From Branchiostoma floridae (Eukaryota > Chordata > Leptocardii > Amphioxiformes > Branchiostomatidae): a stretch of DNA of 60,000 nt. How positions within the stretch are numbered: the first letter of the stretch is position 1; every line of letters begins with the position of its first letter. Positions 35,801 through 47,800 of this stretch are shown here, in pieces. The position numbers were made by a program, and so were the translations under genes. The notes beneath the pieces were generated by a model. That model made no database searches. It saw nothing but the letters and a program-made list of their open reading frames with translations, and was not told the DNA's origin. The stretch covers positions 31,867,013-31,927,012 of the forward strand of contig NC_049979.1 of NCBI RefSeq assembly GCF_000003815.2, given 5' to 3'.

Positions 35801-38800
35801 ATGTGCATATGAACGACCTAGTAATAGAGCTTTATATGGCAATGTATGTTTATACAGAAAGCGGCCTATAGTCAAACCTGTAAGTTATGAGTGGGGGTCA
35901 AAAGAGCACCCCCACCCCCCTCACAGGAGGGCCAACAAGCTTGTCATATAGCCAGGCGCCGCGGACTAATCAGAAGGCCCCATTGATTGTTGGTTATGGC
36001 GCTATATTATATAGATCCCGGCGAACCCGTTATTAATTTTAATCCACACAGGTGTTGATTCATTTTGACCAATCAGAAGCGATACATGGATTGTTACAAC
36101 GGTCAGTAAGGAGGCTGAAACTCAGGCTACACAAAACGTTGGCCGACTTCTTATCGCTCGAGGTACGGCCCGACCGTGGGTATGATCGCCCGACGGCCGA
36201 GTCTGATCTATATAATGCCAAACCGACGAAAATCCGGAAATAATAAATAGCAGAACAAAAAAAAAAGGCATGCGATGAATGCCCATCTTTTCAACAGCTT
36301 TATTTGTCAATTCGAACAAAAGAACTGCAGGTGGGCAACCACAGTTGTTAGAATTTATGACAACCGCACACGCCAGTGAGGTGGAGTAGTTCGAATCGAA
36401 TAATGCAAATTCAGGCCATACCTTAAAATGTCAGTACTAGTGTTAGTGAAACGAAATCAACAACAACGCTATCAGTTTGAATATGCTATATTATAACGAC
36501 GTAAATGCCCCAACTGGTCCTCACTGTATATAGTACCATAACACTTCGCTTACATCGGTGGTCTCATCAGATGGTAATTACCAAGGACAGGCGTTATAAC
36601 ACCATATACACCTCGGGGCGGGTCTCTAACCCTTAAGTACAATATGAATTCTTACCCCGTTGGCCGTTATGAGCTGCAAATATGTCGTATTTGTTTTTCT
36701 CTGGTAATTGTGTATGTACATCCAGCGACTTCGGCTGTTGACGAACTTGTCAAGCCAGGCTGACACTAGCCTGTACAACGGAAAAAAGGATAACCAATGT
36801 TAGGTTGAAAATTGGCAATTTGTCAGTTGTAAATGATATTTCCTTGCGTTACAGGAAGAAAAGAATTTTAGTAGGTTGAATTATATCTGCTTGTAAGTGT
36901 ATGTAAAGTTTTATTTTTGATAAAGATTGCTTACAAACACACATAAACTCAACTCACACGGAAAAGGACAAAACCGTATCTCGTAAATAATGCCCATTGT
37001 TAGTCAATACATATATTGATGATAAATAAAAGGCTTCCAGAGTTCATCACTCTAATATTCTCCTTCTACTTATGATGCTAATCACAGAACGTTCCGGACA
37101 ATATAAACAAACACAGTTAAAAAAGCAAACACAGGGCATGAGACCGACGTGTTTTGGATGACACACTTTAGAAACACTAAAAGAACGTCAAATGAATTTT
37201 CATTCTCACAGTTCTAAACCAACTAATGTTGGCTCTCTGTAGAACAGTATAACAACTGACCTAGGACTGTTTTGTGGCCAAGGTATTTAATCCTATCAAG
37301 ACTGGGATTTTTTGGAAGGGAGGGGGGGGGTGGCAACGGGGGTGTGGGGGGCTGTGTGGGAGGTTAGGCCCGCCTTCCCGTCCTTTCCAACTCCTTTAAC
37401 TCCGTGACCCCAGGCGTATATCAATATGAGAAATTGTGACATTTCTGGTCGAAAACAAATTCCTCCCGTGAGTTTGTATATATATCTATATCTTGTTACT
37501 TCTTATACCTTTCAACCTGGATTGGCTTTTTGTCCATTAAGATATCCTAGAATGTTGATGCGTGGTCCATTGAGGTCAAAACTGATCCGAGCAAAATGTG
37601 CATTTTTAAAACAAAGCTTTTGTGACCCACACATTATCAACGTATCGTAAGACCACAGATTTTTAGAGAATGGCGTACATATAAAATGATAATAAAAACT
37701 TTTGTGTCATTATCATGTTACATGACGACATTGTGACGTCATCCAGCTAATATAGGCCGCAATCTTGAATTTTGACCTATGACGTCATCAGATTTAAATG
37801 ATTCATTAATATTGAAATATGAATTTATCTTTAATTTCATAAAATGTCATTTAAAAGTGATACTTGTTGTTTTCCTGAAAACCACCTTAAGATTTTTGTT
37901 CAAACAGAAATAACCAAATTTTGCAAATTATATGCCTGCTCGAATTCCATTGCCATGGCATCATGAAAAAAAGAACTTACTTTTTTTTCACTTATAATGT
38001 CCATATAGACTAATAAAAGTATACATATATTCAAATCACGAAAAGATTCACCCTAGAAAATGTATTTGCACAATTCGTTATTGGGTCAGTTTTGACCCCA
38101 TACGGCAAGTTTATTCGCTAAACACTACTGTGGTTTGATGGTTAAACTACATGTAATATGACCACTAACATTTTCAGAGAATGATATATATATATCTGAA
38201 AATCTCAGAAAACTGAAACTATTAAGACGTAACATGTCGTATTAATGACGTCTTTATCCCTCATCCGACCGTTACATTTTTACGACGAATCTGACCGTAT
38301 GGGGTCATTTTTGACCCCATTTTGTTTTGCTCATAGACATATTTCTGCTGGCTTATTTTGTCATTTCTATGTATTTACTGTTTCACTAACCTATGAAAAA
38401 TATTTTGACAAGTTTTGGTGTCAGAAGTATTACTCATTATCATAATTTATGCAGAAAATGAGGAAAACCCACATTTGCTCTAAAAATCTACCATACTAAA
38501 CTTACTTAAACAATGTTTTGTTTTATCAATTTCTAAACAATAATTGTGATGATGCAATAATACTGATAGCATAATAATGTAATTTAACAAGAAAAAATAC
38601 AATATTTGTGAAAAGTAACGAATTTATTACTTAATTATGCACCATATTCCGCCATCTAAACACATACATACAATAACTCTTGTCTATTTTCCCGCAAAGA
38701 TCTTTCTTGTAAGTTCCTTCTGCACATTCTGTCCATATATTGTTTTTTAATCAATTAGAAACATTTTTACTTTCATTAGCATAGGTAATAAGTGCGTATT

Positions 38801-41800
38801 ATCATAATTTATGCAAAATGTCGAAAAACTGTGTTTTACACTAAAATACTAAATTTCTTTTAAAATATTCGGTGTTTACTCATCTAAGCAACTATAACCT
38901 GTTGCTGCAATAGCAATAATGAGGAATGCCTGTTATTTTATTGAAATATTTTGATATTTATGTAATTAATGATTCATAATTGGCTGGGGTCATTTTTGAC
39001 CCCACCGAACAAGACACAAACTTTCAAGTATAGCTCATACAATAATGGGCAAAACTCGGCGAAAAATTGGTAGATGTTGTAAGACATGTATACAAACAAA
39101 TTCATGGAAGGAATTTTTTCTCTGATGAAAAATGTTGCTATGGCAGATTATAATATACGCCTGGGGTCAAAAATGACCCCATACGGTCGGATGAGGGTTA
39201 TTTGATCACATTGGTTGTTACCCTGAAAAAGGGTATTCCTAGAAAACTTAGTTGTATGGTTACTTTAATTGAGGTTTTCCTTAGTATACTTATCATTAAT
39301 AATACTACTAGCTCAATATTATGATTTGTACGGGACTGCATTACCATGCATAAAGAATATTTCAATAATCAGACCTGCCAAGTCCAAGAAGAAATAGAGA
39401 AAAGGAAAATTTTAAATGACAAATTTTGGATTAACCACATCTTAACCATGGGAGCTAAAAGTTCCTGAAACTAGCTGACTTTTCCTAAACAATTTTACGA
39501 TAAAACATTGCGTTTTTCTTTTTTGTCTTGCCATGACTGGCATATTTTTGTTTTGAAATTTGTATCCCAAAAGTTTTCTGTTTAATTTATGATTAAATAT
39601 TCATGATTTATGTATATTTAATGATATCATTGGTCAAAATCCAAGATGGAGGACCATGTCTTTAGCGAGGGTCATGCCGGACTGAGCCATTACCTCCACG
39701 GGTATGCTTTCCAGTCGCGGGGCACATATCGATATACGTGTGCACAGCAGTGTTTTCCGTTTTCGCGCATGGCGATTTTTGACTGATCGCCGTGCAAAAT
39801 TGATATAAGCCTAGGACTTCCGACGTACCAGAATTGCAGTATGTAGTATAGTAGTCATGGAAATGAAAACATTTTTAAAGAGGGGATAAAAGATTGTTGA
39901 AATATGTTCCTCGGAAAATGACTCGTGAGTCGTTGAAATCACTTCCTGGTTCGTTCGTGTTTTCTGTCCAGGATTTTGGAACGTTTGGTGGCCTATTCAC
40001 CCTTGATATCTTTGGTTCAAAAATGCAAACCGATGTGTGAAACAAGCATTGTTTGAGCTTAAATGATGTATAACATGTGGGGTTGTAAGATAGCGATGTG
40101 ATAGTTACCTTCGTCAACAACGGAATATTTTGGGTAGCGTTTGTATTTGTGTGTGTTTGTAGAAGACCACTATAACTCGAGAACGCCTGGATGGATTATA
40201 TTGATATTCGGTATGTTAGTAGGTCCTGTTTAGACTTGCAAACGATTATATTTTTGGTTCCCTAGTGGCCTTTTGCGATACTGCGGCGAAACTTCCTGGT
40301 TTCATATCTTGAGTATGGATATGTTGCGGCAATGGATTTTAAGTGGTAGACAATTCTTGATGCCGTGAGTGAGTGGTATATGGTTGGTCTCCCTAGCGGC
40401 TTGTTTTGGAACAACAGGACAGGTTTAATGTCAGATTTTGAAAGGGAATAAGTCAGGAAGGTGTTGACGGATTGTTTTGATTTTTTGTATGTGGATATGT
40501 TACGTGGTACTTCATATAATTGCATGTCAATTATGAGATTAGAAGCTAATTTGAATAATCAATTAGGGAATTGTCTTGACATGCTCAGTTCAATTATAGG
40601 ACCATTGCAACATGTGACCTTTGTAACTGAGTAAGATAATATTGGTAGTTATATTTTATGCAAAAAAAAGACCTAATTTGCATAATCGATGAGAAAATGC
40701 TTTCATGTCCTTTAGGTTAGCTAGGGAAGATGATCAACTGATATGATTTATGTAAGCGAGGGTCTTATTTGTAAAATTGATGAGAAGCATTTACATTATT
40801 AGTTCACCCTTCACTCACAAGAGACCCCCTTTTGACAGCAAAGCTCTCTGAACATTAATCGCCAGGCAAATAGGATACGACTATTAAAACCCATTAATAA
40901 CAACGTTCCTTAATACTTATAAACACTAAAACCGTCGCCATGGTAATAATTTTCATTGCCACAATTTTTTAATAGTGTATTGGGATGAGTAGAATGTAGA
41001 TTCTTTATTTAGACGGTTCAAGCCAGAAGTTGTATTATGACGCCATACTTACGTCACATTACGTCAAAGGATACGGAAATTGCAGAAAAGATAAAATGCT
41101 ACAAGTACACCATTCCCTGCAAGTTTTGGACTCGTTAACCAAGCTGTTATGATCGGTGCCTAAAGCAATGGTCACAGGGAGGATCCAAAAGCTTGGTCTA
41201 GATAGCGGGAGAAGTAATTAAAGAGAGAATATCTTCAGATAATACAAAAAAGGAATGCGTAAAAAGCTTTTCTTCGACAAAAATTTGCTTAAAACAAAAC
41301 GAACAAAACAATGGACTGTTGACTACTTTTAAGTAGTCATAGCTTTTGACCCATCAGCATTTGTACACTCAAATACAAAAAAAATAAAAACATCTGCACA
41401 TACACGGACTCTCGCAAGCACATACACACTCACACACACGCTCGCGCGTGCGCACAAACACAGAAAAAACAAAGATATTTTTATCAACGCATACATACAT
41501 ACACACGCGAAAATATTCTTATACCTTTCCAGTGGGTCACGGACGACTATAAACTTGTTGTAGGTCTTAAGTCGGATGTGTATGTCTTCTTTGCTGTAGC
41601 TGCCCAACTTTGTGAATGTCTGCCTGTGAATCCAGCTGTTGTCTTTTTCAAAATCAGTTATATTGACATCATGCTCGAGGTTGTAAAAAACAAGTTTGGT
41701 TGTTGTGCATCCGGTTTTCGGGATGAAACAGTAAACAGTTTTTGTTTTCTCGATGACGATAAAATTGTTAAATTTTCGAGACAAGGATAACTGAAACACA

Positions 41801-44800
41801 AAGCAAGCAAATTAGATTGTGGTAAGCATCTCTGCTGTGTTCGTATATGATGAAGAATGCACAATACAAACAACAACAACAAAAGTTAAATGTCCAGATT
41901 AATAGTTTTTCTTATATCTATTGTAATTTCCAGTTTTTATCAAGCTTACTCCTTGATATTATAGCCGACTTACAAGATTATGATTTGGTATAATCTAGGG
42001 TTAGGGTTTGGATAATATGTATGCAAATGACAAAGGCCGGGGTTATTACGAGCGTACATGTAGATGCCCCAGGAGAAGCCCATTGACTGCTTCCCAAGGT
42101 TTTTAAAAGCTGATGCTGTTCTTAACCCTATTCAGACCGGGCTTTTTGGTCGAATCTGGACTTGGGGGTGTGACTCTTGAGGCCCTCCCTTTTCTAAGTC
42201 AATTAACTCTTAACCCTATTCAAACCGGGCTTTTTTGGTCATCCCTGGACCGGGGTGCATTTAAGGCCCTCCACTTTTAAGTCCTATAACTCTAAAACGA
42301 CGTGTCGTAGGGCCACCAGTTTTTTAGAAAATAATGTCGACATAATATCTAATAGTATTTGACAATTGACTTTACGCTAATGTATTATGACGTAATTATG
42401 ACGTCATCAATTTGATTATATTGGCCGGACCCATGAAAAAAGGGTATTCTCAGAAAACTTCAAGTTATGCTACAAAAATGCAACAACAAGTGCAGATAAC
42501 AGAAAAATAATGATAATGTTTATTACGAGTGGCTCCGCCATATTATATCGACAATCTTGAATTTTTAAAAATACTTTTTTTGCAACAAATATCCACAAAG
42601 GGCAATGGGAATAGAATAGATTTATTCATTTAGATGGTTTTCGATGAAAAAATATCAGGTGGTTACAAATTTTAAGGGTTGATTAGCTTGTTATTCTTGA
42701 TCTGGCCATACGGCCCGCCATCTTGGATTTTGGGCTGATGACGTCATCAAATTAGCATAATTTATGCATATATAATTGAAGATATGCTCAATAATATAAG
42801 ATGTTATGTATGTAACAAAATAGCAGAAATATAGCAAATAAATGTGAAAAATACATTGTTAGAACCCAAAATAGTGATTTGGGCAAAACTGCCTGGCAAC
42901 AAATGGTTGCCATGGCAACACGAAAAATGGAAAATTTGTCAAACTTTTAAAATTGTTGCCAACATCATTTCAGGAAAACTCACCAAATTTGGTGGCTCTA
43001 GCGTAAGCCGTTATGGCGTTATAGGACATCAAAGTTAGCGAAGGCCTCAAAAGCCCCCCCCCCCCCCCGTGTACACTATTTGATATGCACTAGATTTCCG
43101 ACGGTTTCTAGCGAGGACCAATCAGATGACTGCTAGCAGGTCACTGACCGCCGTCGACAATTAGCCAATGGCAGCCTAGTTACGGGCTAATTGCACCTCT
43201 TGTAGCCATCTAGTTTCATGTAAATGTCCTACACTCAACCCAAGCGCATTTGAGTTGCTGTTTTGAGTTCTTCCGTACGTCTAGATCGATCAGCTTGAAT
43301 ATAGTTAACTTTGAAAGTTGAATGATCAAAAAGCGGAGGGACTGTAGAGATGAAGTTTTACACTTTCAATGGTGCTGCGCTCGCGCTAATGGAGCGGTCG
43401 CTACGCGCCCGTTGCGACAACTGTGGAACGTCGAACTATGTTTGTGTCAAGAAGCTACAGAAGCCTCCACAACGTGTAAAAATTGTGACGAGGAAGTGAC
43501 TTGGGTTAGCCCTAAGAATGGACACAGATAAATGATCAATGTGATTTTATTGAATTATTGAATTTAGTAGAATTAAAAGTACAGTAGACCCTTCTCTTCC
43601 GCCATAAGTCACAGGTACTTTTGTGATGAGCCGGCTGTATGGCCTCGTTATAAAGAGGTCACCGATAAGTTAGTATTAGCACTTGTATTGTTATAATCAA
43701 ATGTACTGTATCCATATTTCCTAAGAAGTTGTATGGTATTACTTACCTATGTTGAGCCAGTAGATGTACTAAATAGTACACGGTCATAATATGGCATGCT
43801 ATCATGCATGCATTTTGCAATGTGTGTAAAGTTTTGGGCTAGTGTAACATGTGTCACATTTTACATTGTTGTTATTTCTGTAAAATATATAGTAAAAACA
43901 GCACGTAGTTCTACAACTCACAACTTGGATCTTGTAATAAGGTAAAAAGACGTCTCTAAAGACCCATGTGCAACGGCTGTAGTAAGTTGATTCTTCAGTC
44001 CGTACTTCTATTCTATATATTACCAGTATTTAAAGGGACCAGCTCACAAAAATACATGCTGCAAACTAAAGAAATCCCTAGAAAGATTTCCTTTGTAATG
44101 TATTGACGGTATTTAACAGCTAGTGATCGACGGACAATAGGTGTGAAACACTCCTCCCTGACCCCCGCGTGCCACCAATCTGGTGTTAATTGGTTACTCT
44201 GCATTTGAAAGAACCGGCTTCATGGGCGTTGACCTCGCTAGAAATCTACTGAATAACATTTAGAGCTAGCCCCCCCCCCCCGTCTGAATAGGGTTAACCC
44301 TATCTAGACGGGGAGGGGGGGCTAAAAGTGCCTGCGCCAACTTTGACGTCGTATAACAGCCGAACAAAGCATGCTAGGACTACGAAACTTGGTGACTTTT
44401 CCTAAAATACTGTTGGCAACTATTCCGCGAAAAAAAAATTAATTTGTATTTTTTCCTGTTGCCATACAACGGGTTTCTGACAGGCGTATTTTACAAAATT
44501 TACTAATTTCAGTTTTAATTATGGGATTTCAAGATTTTATTGCTAGACCAAACTCTTTTATCTATATCATTAATATCCTGTGTAATTTTAAGTTACATTT
44601 CTAATTAAATATTCATTATTTATGCTAATTTCATGACGTCATGGGTAAAAATCCAAGATGGCGGACAATGACGTTTTCAATGATAAACACATGTTATTTT
44701 TACTCAAATACAGTCAAAATCTTTTATTTTCTTACAAAACACAATTACTTGAACCTTTTTAGTCAATTACTTGAACCTTTTTAGGTTTAAGGGTTATATG

Positions 44801-47800
44801 TGAAAAAAATCGTATTTTAGAAAATTCAAGCTTGTCGATCCAAGATGGCGGACAAATGACGTCATTTCCTGACGTCATATAGTCGTCAGTGTCATCGTTA
44901 TTGGCAACAAAAGGTTTTGCAGACTTAGACACCAATAATGTAACCTAGTCATCGTTTTGTTTAATACCTGTAAGTATAGATGAAATTTCATATTTAGACG
45001 ATTTTAGCCCCAAATATGACATTATGACGTCATAATTACGTCATATTACGTCATAACGATACAAAAATTACAGAAAATTTAAAACTTTACTAGTACATCA
45101 TTCCCTCTAAATTTGGTGACCGTAACCCAGGCCGTTTTGAAATTACGAAGCGGGGGGTCAAAAGAGCCCCCCCTCCACCCTGTCCCAGGTATACCAAAAA
45201 AGCCCGGTCTAGATAGGGTTAAACGACTTATTATATAAATACGAATTTTTAGGGAATAATGTTGATAAATTATCGGACGTTTTTTGAAAAAAATTGGCGC
45301 TATGGTGACGTAATATGAATTGAGAATGTTGTCAAAATTTGGATTAAATAGCAACATCAATGACGTCAAAATGACGTTCTTTATGACGCCATGCTAATCT
45401 AAGATGCCAGTTTGGCTCTGCCATCTTATACAGTGGAAGCCAATTAATTGCACCTCGGATAAACGCACACTTCGGGTAATTGCACGGAATCCCCAAATCC
45501 CAAACCGTTTCCCATTCACTCCATTGTTAGTGACTTCGCTTATCCGCACGGCAAAAAAATCACCAACGCCGGATAATTGCACGAAAATTTGTCAAACATC
45601 GTCAACAAATTGACTGAAAATGCGTGCTAAAAATCGTCAGACACGGTACAAATAAACCGAAAAAGTCGCTTTACGGGCAACATGTATGAAATTGTTAGTG
45701 GTGATCAAAAGAAAGCGATATTGCGGGGTCTTCACCATGAAGAAACGCCCGCCCGCTAAAGGTCGTCAAAGCCGGCATTACGATTTGGCAGACAACTTGC
45801 TGTAACATACTAAATAAAAACTGTTCTATATCTGTCCATTGTCTAATTACTGTAATTAGGGTCGCGGGGAAATGCAGTGGCCTTATGTTCGAATTCTTGG
45901 CAGCCAGTCGGAAACAACACAGCAACTCGGAGTCTACGGTCATAACACTCGTCTTCGGCGGTGCTTTAGTTTCGTCTTTAGGAAGCTACATAACGTATAC
46001 AGTAACTTACTTTTAGTTTCGATTTCAATTGCATTGCAGTACCATGTTTCGTGAAGACATGTATATAACGTCCGGAGCACAACAGGTACAGCACTACTGT
46101 AACACGTAAATAAACTGTGCGTTGTACTACCTCCCATACCACCTCTCGGCCCCTCCGACCGTGGTGATGCGGTCCAAATGACCAACTCCGCATTATCGCA
46201 CACGCCGGATAATTGCAAGGAATTCGCTGGCAAATCTGATGTGCAATTAAGCGGCTTCCACTGTATCCACTATTTTCCAAAATACTTTTTTGCAGCATAT
46301 AATCACAAATGGCAACGGAACTAGACTAAATGCATTCATTTCAATTTTTTTAAGACAAAAAACAAACAAACAGGTATTTAGAAATTGTAGAAAAAATATA
46401 AGCTAGTTATTCTTGATCTGGTTATCGTCCACCATTTTGGATTCGGACTGATAGCGTCATAAAAATAGCATAATTTATGCATATCTAATTATGAAATATA
46501 TAATCATAATATATGATTTTATTTATATAAAATTGTAACCATTATATAGCAAATAAACATGAAAAGGCAAGTCTTTGGCGTCATGAAGTGCCTGAAGCCT
46601 TTCCTCAACAAACAATCCTTAAATAAGTGTATATATATCCCTTTTCATTCCATACTTACACACAGTGCTGTACTTCTGTCTGGGATCAAGGCAGCTAAGT
46701 TCACATAGACAAACCGAAGAAACTCCAAAACAGGGCCGGTAGGGTTATCCTTGGCTGCAATTTCTACTATTTCTACTTCACCTATTGACCTTGCAATTGG
46801 ATGGACGGCCTTAAGAGGTATAATGCGGTACACGAAAAAAAAGCATTTTTTAAACTACATGAATTATTGACACAAATTTTTTATATGTAACTTTTCCTAT
46901 ATATTAGAAAACTTTCCTTTTTCATGTCACCAAGTTAACCGTTGTCAGGCGTTTTACGAAAATCGCTATTTTCCATTCTAACAATGTATATTTTCTGTTT
47001 ATTTGCCATATTACTGTTATTTTCACATAAATAGAGTATATGTGTTAACTATGTTATAATTCATAATAAGGTGTATAAAAAGACATTGTTTCTTTGATGA
47101 CACCATCAGCCACGGCAAAAATTTCACAATAGCTTAACATGCTACCTTTGCAACCACCTGATTTTTTTCCTTACGTTTTTAGTTAATTTCCGAAGTCTTT
47201 AACCATTGTTCGCTGAAAATTCAAGTTGTTGAGTATAAGATGACGGATCTCAACTAGTCTTAGATAAAATGATGTCAGATTACACCAAAACTTTGACACA
47301 TTTCGCAACTATAGTGTCAAATTTCCTATAGTGCCTATACTATAGTGTCATATATCCATTTAAGAATTACAGGAGCTTTGCACACCCCGCGTCCTTGATT
47401 GACAAAATGTCTTCTCTGGATAGGGTTAAATCACACATTTCATGTAACATATCCCATAACTCGTTGAACTAAAGGGAATTAAATTCAAGACAACGGATTT
47501 TTAGATGAATGTGATAATGAAAGTGACTAACCGTTTTATTTGAAGGATTATCCTTACAATACCGTTTTAAGATTGTAAGTCTGTTTGCCTGGTCCTCTTC
47601 GGCCCGTTTAAGTACTGTATTAAGAAAAAGATTATCAATAGTGCGATACATAGACATTTATCAGTGTAAACATAATTAAGATTCATTACACGAGAAAGAT
47701 AGGCAAAACAGGCAGAGGCCGGAAGATGAGGGTTGGCCAAATCGACTCAAACTCTTTATGTGTGATAGGTATGTGGAACTATGAACAGCCATATAGTTAA

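Larger units (their letters stand above)
42214..44293 (+). mobile_element. Inner family C copy, split by a TIR element
   Basis: The left end CCCTATTCAAACCGGG follows TTAA (42210-42213). The body matches 49011-49900 closely, with CRE motifs near 42390-42410 and 42738, the YY1-like CCATCTTGG at 42718 and an RFX X-box at 42906-42919. The terminal C-run is broken at about 43068; its remainder plus 'gtctgaataggg' is at 44270-44293, followed by TTAA. Confidence 0.8.
42126..46600 (+). mobile_element. Outer family C element with multiple nested insertions
   Basis: The left TTAA is at 42122-42125, followed by CCCTATTCAGACCGGGCTTT. It is interrupted at the TTAA of 42210-42213 by a second family C copy (42214-44293) and, after the same-site TTAA at 44294-44297, by a family D copy (44298-45218). 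The outer body resumes at 45223 with 'acgacttattat', equivalent to 'gaacgacgtgcc' at 49099. It is broken once more by a pogo-type MITE (45431-46263) and ends before its right terminus at about 46600. It lies in intron 2 of the sulfotransferase gene. Confidence 0.7.

Noticed and set aside
41329-41524. Extension of sulfotransferase exon 3 into the downstream open frame
   Set aside because: The extension is CA-rich intron. The donor at 41524 and exon 4 restore the conserved family motif.
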